The notes: generated from the letters alone by a model not told the origin. A stretch of 64,000 bases of DNA from Pseudomonadota bacterium (GCA_023404675.1 JAEYAW010000010.1:263349-327348); one strand, 5' to 3'. Counted from the stretch's first letter, positions 43,298 through 52,060 are shown. Program-made: numbers and translations.

Positions 43298-43969
43298 CTA
43301 CTCGGCGGCTTGCGCGTTGATCTCCGCGAACACCTGACGGATCGCCTTGGCGAGTTGTTCCGGCGGCATGGCGCCCGAGAGCCCGTATTTGTTCGCGAAC
43401 ACGAAGGTCGGCACGCCGTTGACGCCTTTCTCGCGTGCCTCCTCGGCCTGAGTGGCGATCAGAGCGACGTCCTCATTCGTAGCAAGCCGCGTCCGCACTT
43501 CGTCCGCATCGAGACCGCAGTCGGCCGCCGCCTGCACCAGAACCTCAAGATCGGTGAGATCGCCGCCTTCCTTGAAATACAACTCCATCAGGCGCTGCTT
43601 CATCTGCGGCGCGCGGCCGATGGCATCCGCCCAGAGGATCAGGCGGTGCGCATCCAGCGTATTGGGCTGGCGGCTGACGCGGTCCGGGTGATATTCGAGC
43701 CCTTCCTCCGCAGCCGCCTCGACGACACGCTGGGCCATGCCGCGATAGGCTTCGGGCGAGCCGAACTTCTTCGTCAGATACTCGTTGCGCGCGATGCCCT
43801 CCCGCGGAATCCACGGATTGAGGAAATACGGCCGCCAATGCAGGTCCACCGGGACATCGGGCACCAGCTTCAGCGCCTCCTCGATCCGATGCTTGCCGAT
43901 ATAGCACCACGGGCACACGACATCGGACACCACATCGAGCTGAAGCGGAATCGGGCTGGGCTGCGTCAT
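43298..43969 (-). CDS. DsbA family oxidoreductase, FrnE/2-hydroxychromene isomerase-like
   Basis: A 223-residue thioredoxin-fold protein. The CPWC active site is at residues 19-22 (SDVVCPWCYIGKHRIEEAL), and the cis-proline loop is KGVNGVPTFVFANKY near 175-190. No signal peptide, so cytoplasmic, as for FrnE. ATG 43969 has GAGGA seven bases upstream and matches the normal family start; the longer frame upstream runs through another gene. FrnE-type proteins are linked to cytoplasmic thiol-disulfide exchange or small-molecule isomerisation. Confidence 0.9.
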   Translation of the reverse strand: MTQPSPIPLQLDVVSDVVCPWCYIGKHRIEEALKLVPDVPVDLHWRPYFLNPWIPREGIARNEYLTKKFGSPEAYRGMAQRVVEAAAEEGLEYHPDRVSRQPNTLDAHRLILWADAIGRAPQMKQRLMELYFKEGGDLTDLEVLVQAAADCGLDADEVRTRLATNEDVALIATQAEEAREKGVNGVPTFVFANKYGLSGAMPPEQLAKAIRQVFAEINAQAAE

Positions 43970-44019
43970 GATCTGTCCTCGCGGGATGCCAGCCCTGAAC
44001 ATAACCCGGATGGACCGGC

Positions 44020-44838
44020 TCACAAGGCCCGCGACAGGCTTTTCAGCCGGGCGGCCGTCGCCGCGTCGGCCGGGAAGAAAGTTTCGATCGCCAGCTCCGA
44101 CAGGCTGATGTCGAGCGGCGTGCCAAACAGCATGGTGGTGGAGATGAAGCTGAACACCTCCGCGCCGAGCCGCAGCCGGAACGGCACGGCGATGGCATCC
44201 TCCGCAGCCAGCGGAGCCCTCCGCGCCGGAATGGGATAGGTCTTCAGCTCCTGCTGCAGCGCGACCAGCACGGGATCTGCCGTGGCCTCGACCTGCCGCT
44301 GCAGCCGCTCGCGCAGATGCCCGCACCATTCGCCGGGATTGACCGTCCGCGAAGCCAGCCCCTCCGGATGAAACGCGAGCCGCAGCACATTGACCGGCGG
44401 CGTCAGCAGCGACGGCGCGACGCCCTCAAGCAGCGGCGCGACCATGCGATTGGCGAACAGGAGATTCCAGTGCCTGTCGATGGCAAGCGCCGGCGACGGC
44501 TCGTGCGCGGCCAGCACGCGCTCCACGGTTGCTCGCGCAAACGAGTCCGGCTGCTCCAGCGCCCGCTGTGGAAACACCGGCGCATAGCCCGCCGAGACCA
44601 GCAGCACGTTGCGCTCGCGCAGCGGGACGTCGAGCCGCTCGGCGAGCCGCAGCAGCATTTCGCGGGAGGGCGTGGCGCGGCCGGTTTCGACGAACGACAG
44701 ATGCCGCGCCGAAACATCGGCCTCCAGCGCAAGATCGAGCTGGCTCAGGCGGCGGCGCTGCCGCCATTCGCGCAGATGATCGCCGACATGCGCGTGAAAG
44801 GAACTGGCGGGGCTCGCCGCCGTGATCTGGCTTGTCAT
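44020..44838 (-). CDS. XRE-family regulator with MmyB-like ligand-binding domain
   Basis: A 272-residue regulator with an N-terminal helix-turn-helix (LREWRQRRRLSQLDLALEADVSARHLSFVETGRATPS) near residues 18-55 and a C-terminal MmyB-like PAS domain (RHWNLLFANRMVAPLLEGV) near 120-140 that is thought to bind small hydrophobic ligands. ATG 44838 is preferred over the frame start at 44874. It diverges from the membrane protein at 44975. A 10-bp perfect palindrome CGCCATGGCG at 44855-44864 lies just upstream and could be its operator. Confidence 0.88.
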   Translation of the reverse strand: MTSQITAASPASSFHAHVGDHLREWRQRRRLSQLDLALEADVSARHLSFVETGRATPSREMLLRLAERLDVPLRERNVLLVSAGYAPVFPQRALEQPDSFARATVERVLAAHEPSPALAIDRHWNLLFANRMVAPLLEGVAPSLLTPPVNVLRLAFHPEGLASRTVNPGEWCGHLRERLQRQVEATADPVLVALQQELKTYPIPARRAPLAAEDAIAVPFRLRLGAEVFSFISTTMLFGTPLDISLSELAIETFFPADAATAARLKSLSRAL

Positions 44839-44974
44839 GACCAAAACGGTATCACGCCATGGCGCACGATCCATGACGTGAGAGGTAATCGATCCGCCTC
44901 CGCATCCGGAACAGGCTGACCATGCCGGATCCCCGCCTTCGGGGTCTCCGGATCAACACAGCGGAGATCGAACC

Positions 44975-45388
44975 ATGGTTCAGACATTCCCCCTGCTTCG
45001 CGCGGCGCTGATGTCCGATGCGCTGATCAGCGGCGCGATGGCGCTGCTGCTGGCACTCGCCGCCGCGCCACTCGCGCGGCTCACCGGACTGCCCGAGCCG
45101 CTGCTGCGTGGTGTCGGATTCATCCTGATCGCCTACGCCCTGGCCGTCGGCTATGTCGGCCTGCGGGCGTGGGGATCACCGGCGCTGGTGTGGGCGGTGA
45201 TCGGCGTCAACGCAGCGTGGGTAATTGGCAGCATCGCGCTGCTGCTGAGCGGCCTGGTGATGCCGAATATGCTCGGTTACGCCTTCGTGATCCTTCAGGC
45301 CGCCGCCGTCGGCGTCTTCGCCGAGCTGCAGTATCTCGGCCTCCGGCGCGAGACGGGCGCGGGCCGCGAAAAGCCTCGCGCTGTCTGA
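44975..45388 (+). CDS. Hypothetical integral membrane protein
   Basis: A 137-residue protein with four hydrophobic helices (about residues 18-38, 45-63, 72-92 and 97-117) and a basic tail. GGAG lies nine bases before the ATG. No known family is recognised. It diverges from the XRE/MmyB-like regulator, which probably controls it; short-chain dehydrogenases usually take this place, so a membrane partner is somewhat unusual. Confidence 0.7.
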   Translation: MVQTFPLLRAALMSDALISGAMALLLALAAAPLARLTGLPEPLLRGVGFILIAYALAVGYVGLRAWGSPALVWAVIGVNAAWVIGSIALLLSGLVMPNMLGYAFVILQAAAVGVFAELQYLGLRRETGAGREKPRAV

Positions 45389-45406
45389 GCCCGCCCCGCG
45401 CGAATC

Positions 45407-46087
45407 CTACGCAGCCTTGGCAGACCTTGCCTTGACCGGATTGGCCTTCGCAGGGCCTGCCTTCGCCTTGCCGGCTTTGCGCGCTCTGCCGGCCGCGGTC
45501 TTGCTCCTTGAAGACGTGGTCTTCGTCTTCGCGCGCGAGAACTTTGCTGATGACGGTTTTGCCGGAGACGATTTGGCGGACTTGCCCGCCGCTGCTTTGG
45601 ACTTCGCGGCCTTCGCAGACTTTTTTGCCTTGGCCGCGCCGTTGCCCACCGCCCGCTTGGCCGCGCGCTCCTTCTTGCGCTTGGCCTCGCAGTGGTCGCA
45701 CTTGCAGCCGATCGGCTTCAGATAGCTTTTGAAATACTCGGTGCCGTAGTCGTAGTTGATCTCGTCGCCCGGCGCGATGTCCTTGATCGCGCGGATATAG
45801 ATTTTCTTCTGGCGCTTCCGGACATCCGATTCCGCATTGGGCCGGCAGGAATGATTGATGTAGCGCGCCACGTTGCTGCGCACCGAGCCGTCGACAGTCC
45901 AGCGGTCGCTGATCTGGAACAGATACTTGTTCTCGACCGCGTCATCTTCCTTTTTGCGACAATCGAGCATCGTGCCCTTGTAGCGGATGATGCGCGTGCC
46001 CCTCTTGATGGGCTTCGTGGCGAACAGGCCGAGGCCGGTTTTCGACCGGCCGATCCGATAGGGTTTGCTGTCAGAAATCTGGGGCAT
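45407..46087 (-). CDS. SET-domain protein with histone-H1-like tail
   Basis: A 226-residue protein. Residues 8-118 form a SET lysine-methyltransferase domain: GLGLFATKPIKRGTRIIRYKG at the start, NHSCRPN at 78-84 (S-adenosylmethionine and substrate pocket), and GDEINYDYG at 107-115. A post-SET-like cysteine cluster, CKCDHC, is at 128-133. From about 134 the chain is almost only Lys, Ala, Ser and Pro (AKKSAKAAKSKAAAGKSAKS and more), resembling histone H1 or bacterial Hc1/AlgR3-type DNA-binding tails. All catalytic motifs are present. The target is unknown; the tail could bind DNA or be self-methylated. Confidence 0.9.
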   Translation of the reverse strand: MPQISDSKPYRIGRSKTGLGLFATKPIKRGTRIIRYKGTMLDCRKKEDDAVENKYLFQISDRWTVDGSVRSNVARYINHSCRPNAESDVRKRQKKIYIRAIKDIAPGDEINYDYGTEYFKSYLKPIGCKCDHCEAKRKKERAAKRAVGNGAAKAKKSAKAAKSKAAAGKSAKSSPAKPSSAKFSRAKTKTTSSRSKTAAGRARKAGKAKAGPAKANPVKARSAKAA

Positions 46088-46301
46088 CGTTCAATCTGAG
46101 GGAGCGGCGGAGTGACGGACGAACAGATCCGCCATCGGACAGCCGCGATTTCACCGTTTCTTGATCTTGCGCGTTCTTCCAGCTTGCGGGAACTCACTTC
46201 ATCATCGCTATAAACCAACCGCCCGCACGTGTCTCTTGTGCAAGATGCATAAGGCGGGCCAGCTTGAACCTTTCCCCAGCTCATTGCGTCCGACCAAGGC
46301 C

Positions 46302-46952
46302 ATGACACACGAGACCTCGCTCCCTCATCCGCATCCGCTCCGGTCGCGCGCCGTCGCAGCCATTGGCCCGCTGCTCGCGCTCACCGGAACCCTGTTCGCG
46401 AGCACGGCCGCGCACAGCGAGCCGCAGAGCGTCTATACGAACATCGACAAGAGCTGCCGGACAGTATCCGATCGGGGCGGCGCGCAAAACGAACCCGAAA
46501 CCGTGCGGCAGATTTGCGGAGGCAAAGGCGGATTCGTCGTGGTTGTCAGTGAGGACGACCTGCGCCAGACCGTCTCCATCGGCCGCTCCGCCCGGCAGGC
46601 GGAGCGCGAGCCGGCCGCCAAGCAGAGCTTCGGTCCGTTCAATTCGTCCGGCCCGACGCTCGAGTGGCGGATCGGCGACAATGGCAGACCGTACGCAACC
46701 ATCCAGCGCTGGCATATCGCGGACAACAGCGATCCCGGCCCCGACGGCCGACCGCGCACCGTGCCGCTGCTTGTGGTGACCCGTCTGTCTCCCGCCTGCC
46801 ATGTCGCTTATGTCGATGCCCGTGCCAACCAGTTACCCAACGAGCTGGCGCGCGATCTCGCGGACAGGCTCGCGCCGGGCTTCGATTGCGCAAAGGACAA
46901 GATCGCGACGGAAGGCACCAAGGGACGCGCCTTACAGCTCGCCCAGCCGTAA
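46302..46952 (+). CDS. Exported hypothetical protein
   Basis: A 216-residue protein with a signal peptide (core AVAAIGPLLALTGTLFAS, cleavage near AHS, residue 35) and a mature domain with four cysteines (SCRTVSDR, RQICGGKGGF, SPACHVAYVD, FDCAKDK). No family recognised; similar exported proteins of unknown function occur in Bradyrhizobium-type genomes. ATG 46302 is chosen because the signal peptide begins there; the frame opens at 46161. It is convergent with the TetR gene, two bases apart. Confidence 0.7.
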   Translation: MTHETSLPHPHPLRSRAVAAIGPLLALTGTLFASTAAHSEPQSVYTNIDKSCRTVSDRGGAQNEPETVRQICGGKGGFVVVVSEDDLRQTVSIGRSARQAEREPAAKQSFGPFNSSGPTLEWRIGDNGRPYATIQRWHIADNSDPGPDGRPRTVPLLVVTRLSPACHVAYVDARANQLPNELARDLADRLAPGFDCAKDKIATEGTKGRALQLAQP

Positions 46953-46954
46953 AC

Positions 46955-47701
46955 TCAGACCGGGCGCGACCGCCAAGCAGCGAGCATGGTGTCCAGCAGC
47001 ATGGAGGTGTCCGCGCCACCCGTAACGCGGGACGCCAGATCATCCAGTCGGCCATCGAGCAACAGCATGGTGAAGCCGTGCATGGTCGACCACACCTGCG
47101 CGATCGCGGCAGCCTGCGCCAGCGACAGGGCATCTTCGTCAATCGGTTCGTTGCGAACCGTTCCGACGTTTCTCGCGAGGGCCGAGAAGGCCAGCGAGGC
47201 CGCCGCGTTCAGCGCGGGATGCTGCAGGTCCATCCGATCCGTGCGAAACATGAGTTGATAGAGTCCCGGGTGGGCGCGCGCGTAGGCGACATAAGCATGC
47301 CCCCGGGCCAGCGCCTGTTCGGCAGGCGTTGACGCCTCCGTCGAGGCTTGCTGCATCGCCTCGTTGAACCTGTGGAAGCCGACCGCGGCCAGTTCGCTGC
47401 ACAGGCCCGCCAGATCTCCGAAATGATGGGCGGGCGCGGCATGGGACACGCCCGCCTCCCGCGCCACCGCCCGCAGAGTCAGCGCCGGCAATCCCTCGCG
47501 ATCCAGAATCTTCTCCGCCGCCAGCAGCAGGGCGTGACGCAAATCGCCGTGATGATAGGGGGCGGCGGCTTTGCCCGGACCGCGGGCGCGGGAGGGCTTC
47601 GGAACCGCCGTTTTCGCAGGCGGCTTTTTGCCCTTTGGCGCGGCCGAAGACTTGGCGGCAGCAGACTTGGCAGCACGGCGGGACGTGGGAACGGTGGGCA
47701 T
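46955..47701 (-). CDS. TetR family transcriptional regulator with basic N-terminal extension
   Basis: A 248-residue TetR/AcrR repressor. The helix-turn-helix is near residues 53-98 (ALLLAAEKILDREGLPALTLRAVAREAGVSHAAPAHHFGDLAGL), and the C-terminal region LYQLMFRTDRMD with AAAIAQVWSTMHGFTMLLLDGRL is the WHG-type ligand domain. About 48 residues of Lys/Ala/Pro before the HTH (SAAAKSSAAPKGKKPPAKTA) are far longer than usual and may add non-specific DNA contact. It diverges from a membrane protein and carotenoid oxygenase, with matching inverted repeats between them, so it likely represses that unit and itself. Confidence 0.9.
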   Translation of the reverse strand: MPTVPTSRRAAKSAAAKSSAAPKGKKPPAKTAVPKPSRARGPGKAAAPYHHGDLRHALLLAAEKILDREGLPALTLRAVAREAGVSHAAPAHHFGDLAGLCSELAAVGFHRFNEAMQQASTEASTPAEQALARGHAYVAYARAHPGLYQLMFRTDRMDLQHPALNAAASLAFSALARNVGTVRNEPIDEDALSLAQAAAIAQVWSTMHGFTMLLLDGRLDDLASRVTGGADTSMLLDTMLAAWRSRPV

Positions 47702-47723
47702 GGGCCTTCGCTACTGCGGGATA

Positions 47724-47790
47724 TTGACACTGTCAAGATTTCGCTTGACGCGCATTCGCGCAGCCCGTAAATCTTGACAACGTAAAGATT
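47724..47790. promoter_or_regulatory. Candidate TetR operators between the TetR gene and the carotenoid oxygenase unit
   Basis: TTGACACTGTCAA at 47724-47736 is a 13-bp palindrome around a central C. TGTCAAGATT (47731-47740) recurs inverted as AATCTTGACA (47770-47779), a perfect 10-bp inverted repeat, and AATCTT/AAGATT arms occur at 47770-47775 and 47785-47790. The element fills most of the 100-base gap and lies 12 bases before the next start, so binding would block transcription both ways. Confidence 0.65.
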
Positions 47791-47801
47791 GAGGTCCGGC
47801 C

Positions 47802-48365
47802 ATGACCATGTTCCTGTCCCTTGCCCCGTTCGCCTGCCTTGCGGCGATCATGACCCTGACGACCCCGACCTGGGGCCTGCTTGCGGCCGCCGCGATCGCG
47901 CTCGGCGTTGTGACCTACGATCTGGCGCGTGGCGCGTCCGTGAAGACGCTCACGATCGGGGCGGCGATCGCGTTCGGTGGTCTCGGAGCCTACGGTCTGT
48001 TGACCGGCACGGAATGGACAGCCCTGACGGTTCGCCTGTCCGCCAATGGTCTGGTGCTGGCAATCGCCGCATTGTCTCTGATGATCCGGCTCCCCTTCAC
48101 GCTCCAGTACGCGCGCGAAATGACGACACCGGAAGTTCGCAGCCTGCCGGCCTACCATCGCGTCAACTACATTCTGACCGGGGTCTGGACGGCCGCGCTC
48201 GTCCTGATGCTCACGGCCGACCTGCTGCCGCTCTATGTGCCCGCCCTGCCGATCTGGATCGGCGTGACGGCAGGCTTCGTGCTGCACTACGGCGCGATGA
48301 TCTTCACGCACTGGTACATCCGCCGCGCGCACAGCGCGCCCGCCATGATCACGGCCGGGTCCTGA
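47802..48365 (+). CDS. Hypothetical integral membrane protein
   Basis: A 187-residue protein with about six hydrophobic segments (roughly residues 5-25, 28-45, 48-68, 80-98, 125-145 and 150-172). No family is recognised. It lies 29 bases before the carotenoid oxygenase and shares its promoter, so it may help uptake, retention or release of a hydrophobic substrate or product; this is inference from position only. Alternative start at the third codon (ATG, 47808). Confidence 0.75.
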   Translation: MTMFLSLAPFACLAAIMTLTTPTWGLLAAAAIALGVVTYDLARGASVKTLTIGAAIAFGGLGAYGLLTGTEWTALTVRLSANGLVLAIAALSLMIRLPFTLQYAREMTTPEVRSLPAYHRVNYILTGVWTAALVLMLTADLLPLYVPALPIWIGVTAGFVLHYGAMIFTHWYIRRAHSAPAMITAGS

Positions 48366-48393
48366 CAACAGGCAGCATTCCGGAGGAACGACC

Positions 48394-49797
48394 ATGGATG
48401 CCATCACGTTCCCGCCGCGGACTCCGCGCGACAACATCGCGCCGATCCCGATGGAATGCGACGCGCCGCGGCTACGCATCGCAGGCGAGATGCCGAAGGA
48501 ATTGAACGGCACGCTCTATCGAAATGGTCCGAATCCGCAATTCGATGCACCGGGCAGTCACTGGTTCACCGGCGACGGCATGCTGCACGCTTTCCATATC
48601 GAGAACGGCCGCGTCAGCTACCGTAACCGCTGGGTCCGCACCCCGAAATGGCGGGCCGAGCGCGATGCCGGCCGTGCGCTGATCACCGGGTTCGGGCACC
48701 GGCTGCCGGGCGCGCCGGCAACGCTGGATGGCGGCGTCGCCAACACCAACATCGTCTTCCATGGCGGACGGCTGCTGGCGCTGGAGGAAGGCCATCTGCC
48801 GATGCAGATGGAGCCCGGCACGCTCGCAACGCGCGGCTATCTCGACTATGACGGCGCAATCGGCGGGCCTTTCACCGCCCATCCCAAGATCGACCCGCTG
48901 ACCGGCGAGATGATCTTCTTCGGCTACAGCGCCGCCGGACCGCTGACGCCGACGATGTCCTATGGCAGCGTGAACGCGCAGGGAACTGTGACGCGCTTCG
49001 AGCAATTCACCGCACCCTATGCCAGCATGGTGCACGACTTCATCGTGACCGACCGCCACGTGCTGTTTCCGGTGCTGCCGCTCACTGGCAGCATGGAACG
49101 TGCGCGACAGGGCCGTCCGCCCTATGCCTGGGAGCCGGACAAGGGCGCGTTCGTCGGCGTGATGCCGCGACACGGCCGCGCTGCGGATATCGTCTGGTTT
49201 CGCGGCGAGGCCTGTTACGTGTTTCATGTGATGAACGCGTTCGAGGATGGCTCGACCATCGTCGCGGACGTCATGCAGTTCGAGGAGCCGCCGCTGTTTC
49301 CACATCCCGACGGCTCGCCCACCGACCCGCGCAAATCGGTGGCGCGGCTGTGCCGCTGGACCTTCGACCTCTCCGGCAACACGGATCGTTTCACCCGCAC
49401 CTGTCTCGACGACATGACCGGCGAGTTTCCCCGCATCGACGAGCGCCGCAGCGGCCAGACCTACCGTCACGGCTGGTATGCCTGCCAGCGCGAAGGCGAC
49501 AGACGGCCGGCGAGCGGACTGGGCGGCATCGCTCATGTCGATGCAGCGACGGCCCGCCGCACGGTTCACCTGTTGCCGGACGGCGATACGATCTCCGAAC
49601 CCGTCTTCGTGCAACGCGGCGACGATGCCGCCGAGGGCGATGGCTGGCTGCTCGCCGTGGTATGGCGCGCGGCCGAGAACCGCAGCGATCTTGCCGTGTT
49701 CAATGCGCTCGACATCGAGGCCGGGCCTGTGGCGCTCGCCGCGCTTGGACACCGCGTGCCGGACGGATTTCATGGCAACTGGGTTGCTGCCGGCTGA
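48394..49797 (+). CDS. Carotenoid oxygenase family protein (RPE65 / apocarotenoid or stilbene cleavage)
   Basis: Non-haem iron dioxygenase fold, 467 residues, a seven-blade propeller that cleaves a carbon-carbon double bond in carotenoids, apocarotenoids or stilbene-like compounds. The four iron-ligand histidines are expected in TAHPKIDP near 166, MVHDFIVT near 212, VFHVMNAFED near 278 and the C-terminal FHGNWV near 461, and all are present. The N-terminal GTLYRNGPNPQFD and GDGMLHAFHIENG blocks are canonical. GGAGG lies nine bases before the ATG. It is probably controlled by the divergent TetR repressor. Confidence 0.92.
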   Translation: MDAITFPPRTPRDNIAPIPMECDAPRLRIAGEMPKELNGTLYRNGPNPQFDAPGSHWFTGDGMLHAFHIENGRVSYRNRWVRTPKWRAERDAGRALITGFGHRLPGAPATLDGGVANTNIVFHGGRLLALEEGHLPMQMEPGTLATRGYLDYDGAIGGPFTAHPKIDPLTGEMIFFGYSAAGPLTPTMSYGSVNAQGTVTRFEQFTAPYASMVHDFIVTDRHVLFPVLPLTGSMERARQGRPPYAWEPDKGAFVGVMPRHGRAADIVWFRGEACYVFHVMNAFEDGSTIVADVMQFEEPPLFPHPDGSPTDPRKSVARLCRWTFDLSGNTDRFTRTCLDDMTGEFPRIDERRSGQTYRHGWYACQREGDRRPASGLGGIAHVDAATARRTVHLLPDGDTISEPVFVQRGDDAAEGDGWLLAVVWRAAENRSDLAVFNALDIEAGPVALAALGHRVPDGFHGNWVAAG

Positions 49798-49861
49798 GCC
49801 TGCGCGGGACGCGCCTTGGCGCGCACCGCTTCGTTCATTTCGCCGCAAGAGCGAGGGCCTT

Positions 49862-50425
49862 ATGGGAAACGTCCTTAAGAAAATGACTTTCGACTTTCTG
49901 TCGACCATCGTCTTCATCGCCATCTACATGGCGACCGATGATGTGCTGATCGCAACCGTTGCCGCCGTTGTCATGGCGGTCGGCCAGCTGATTTACGCGC
50001 GAGCGCGCGGCGTGGACATCTCGTTCATGACCTTTGCCAGTCTCGCGCTCGTGGTCGCGCTCGGAGCCGCGACGCTGTTGACGCACGATCCGCGCTTCGT
50101 ATTGCTCAAGCCCAGCATCGCGCATTTCGCTATCGGCGCAATCATGCTCAAGCCGGGCTGGATGTCGCGCTACATGCCTCCTACCGTGAACGAAGAAGCG
50201 CCCGACCTTCCCGTCATCGCCGGCTACGCGTGGGCGGCGCTGATGTTCGTACTCGGGCTCGGCACGATCGCGACCGCGCTCTCGGGCGACATGAAGCTGT
50301 GGACGTTCTACGTCACGGTGGTTCTGGTCGGCGCGAAGGTCGTGGCCTTCGCGCTGCAGTGGATGATCTTCCGCATCGTCATCCGCCGCCGGATCATCGC
50401 CAGGAAACGCGCGGCCGCGGCGTGA
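49862..50425 (+). CDS. Intracellular septation protein A family (YciB-like) membrane protein
   Basis: A 187-residue membrane protein with about five hydrophobic segments. The start MGNVLKKMTFDFLSTIVFIAIYMATDD and the later AIGAIMLKPGWMSRYMPPTV match the YciB/IspZ family, linked to the cell-division and elongation machinery. ATG 49862 is chosen; GAGGG lies six bases upstream. The frame opens much earlier inside the carotenoid oxygenase gene. It is convergent with rmuC. Confidence 0.75.
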   Translation: MGNVLKKMTFDFLSTIVFIAIYMATDDVLIATVAAVVMAVGQLIYARARGVDISFMTFASLALVVALGAATLLTHDPRFVLLKPSIAHFAIGAIMLKPGWMSRYMPPTVNEEAPDLPVIAGYAWAALMFVLGLGTIATALSGDMKLWTFYVTVVLVGAKVVAFALQWMIFRIVIRRRIIARKRAAAA

Positions 50426-50435
50426 GGCGCGCGGT

Positions 50436-51884
50436 CTACTCCGCCGCAGCAGCGCGCACGCGCGCGAACAGCGCTACATCACGCTCCAAGTCGTTACCGC
50501 CGTCCGGGACGATCGAATCGCCGCCGGCATCCGGGGCGACCGCATCCAATCCGAGCAGCCGCGCCGTGGCGCTGTCGTCGGGCATGGTCTCGACATGGCG
50601 CAGCGCGCGGTCCATCGCCCGGGTGCGCCGGTCAAGTTCGTCAACCGATCCGGACGCCGTGCGCAATTGTTTTGCGACCTTCGCCACTGTGTCATTGTAT
50701 TTGCGAAACTCGGTGCGCACCGCGCCGAGCACGCGCCACACCTCACCCGACTGCTGCGCGATCGCCATCGAGCGGTGGTTGACCTGAAACGCGTGCAGGA
50801 TCGCGGAGAATGTCGTCGGCCCCGCGATCATCACCCCGCATTCGCGCTGGACGTAATCGAACAGGCCGGGCAGCCGCAGCACTTCCGCAAACAGGCTCTC
50901 GGTCGGCAGGAACATGATGGCGCGCTCGGTGGTGCGCGGCGGATTGATATATTTCCGGCCAATATCCCTGGCGAAAGATTTGATCCGCGCATCCAGCGCG
51001 CGCCGGTGCGTCTCGACAAGCGCGGCGTCGCCTGCCTCCAACGCGGCGAGCAGATGCTCGTGATCCTCGCGCGGAAATTTGGCATCAACCGGCAACAGCA
51101 TGTCCTCGCCGTCCGACAGCGGCAGGCGGATCGCGAACTCCACGCGCTCGGCCGAGTGCTCCTTCACCTGCGCATCGCGGATGAACTGCGACGGCGACAG
51201 AAAATCCTCGATCAGCATCGCAAGCTGCACCTCGCCGAAGGTGCCGCGCAGCTTGGGATTGGTCAGCACGTTCTTGAGGTCGCCGACATTGGCGGAAATG
51301 CTCTTCATCTCACCGAACACCTCATAGGCGCGGTTGAGCTGCTCGACGACGCTGCGGAAGCTCTCGCCGAGGCGCGCCTCCAGCGTGGTCTGAAGCTTTT
51401 CATCCACCGTCCGGCGCACCTCTTCAAGCTTGGCGGCATTCTCCTGCCGGATCACGTCGAGGCGACCCTCGACCACCTGCCGCAACTCCTCGCCGGTCTT
51501 GCGATGGGTTTCCGCCAGCGCGCGCAGTTCGGTCTGGGTGGCGTCGAGCCGCTCGCGCTGCTGTGCGCCGGTCTCGCGCAACGTCTCCGCCACGTTCTGG
51601 CGCAGCCGGTGAAAGCTGCCGCCCAGTTCCTCGCGCAGATCGCGCCCGCCGAGCCCCATCTCCTGCCGCAGCCCCCGCGCCGCGGCGTCAAGCGCATCGC
51701 GCATCGCCTCGCCCTCCTGCCGCAGCAGGAACGCGGCCTCGTCCGGCGTCAGCGGCGTGACCAGCACCGCGCGGCGGCTCGCGCTCCACGCCAGAATCGC
51801 GAACACGAGCGTCAGCGCCGAAAACAGCGCGGCCGCGCCGACGCAGGCCAGCAGAACCTCTGGCGACAGGATATCGAGGGTCAT
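50436..51884 (-). CDS. rmuC: DNA recombination protein RmuC
   Basis: A 482-residue RmuC-family protein, thought to limit rearrangement at inverted repeats through a nuclease-like domain. An N-terminal membrane anchor is near residues 10-35, a long coiled coil at about 55-190 (EELRQVVEGRLDVIRQENAAKLEEVRR), and the conserved domain at about 205-430 carries DAKFPREDHEH, AVRTEFRKYND and RAIMFLPTESLFAEVL. Length and order are normal. Confidence 0.95.
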   Translation of the reverse strand: MTLDILSPEVLLACVGAAALFSALTLVFAILAWSASRRAVLVTPLTPDEAAFLLRQEGEAMRDALDAAARGLRQEMGLGGRDLREELGGSFHRLRQNVAETLRETGAQQRERLDATQTELRALAETHRKTGEELRQVVEGRLDVIRQENAAKLEEVRRTVDEKLQTTLEARLGESFRSVVEQLNRAYEVFGEMKSISANVGDLKNVLTNPKLRGTFGEVQLAMLIEDFLSPSQFIRDAQVKEHSAERVEFAIRLPLSDGEDMLLPVDAKFPREDHEHLLAALEAGDAALVETHRRALDARIKSFARDIGRKYINPPRTTERAIMFLPTESLFAEVLRLPGLFDYVQRECGVMIAGPTTFSAILHAFQVNHRSMAIAQQSGEVWRVLGAVRTEFRKYNDTVAKVAKQLRTASGSVDELDRRTRAMDRALRHVETMPDDSATARLLGLDAVAPDAGGDSIVPDGGNDLERDVALFARVRAAAAE

Positions 51885-52039
51885 GGCATGTCGCTCTTTT
51901 TGTACATGTTTTGTTCTTATATGAAATCCACCCGCCCGACAAGCGCCGGCCGGTGGATATGGTTACCGAGGCGGTTGTCCCAAAGCCGGGACCCTATTGG
52001 GAAGACGGCGACCACATCAACGAGACCCCATCAACGAAA

Positions 52040-52060
52040 TGGCCGGGACAAGCCCGGCCA
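52040..52060. repeat. REP-like palindromic element (TGGCCGGG-ACAAG-CCCGGCCA)
   Basis: An 8-bp perfect inverted repeat with five-base spacer, in the 245-base gap between rmuC and fumarase. From memory, GGCCGGGACAAGCCCGGCC with a following CACGACA or CATGACG is a frequently repeated intergenic motif in Bradyrhizobium-type genomes. No other copy was found in this window. It could also act as a weak terminator for the fumarase gene. Confidence 0.55.
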
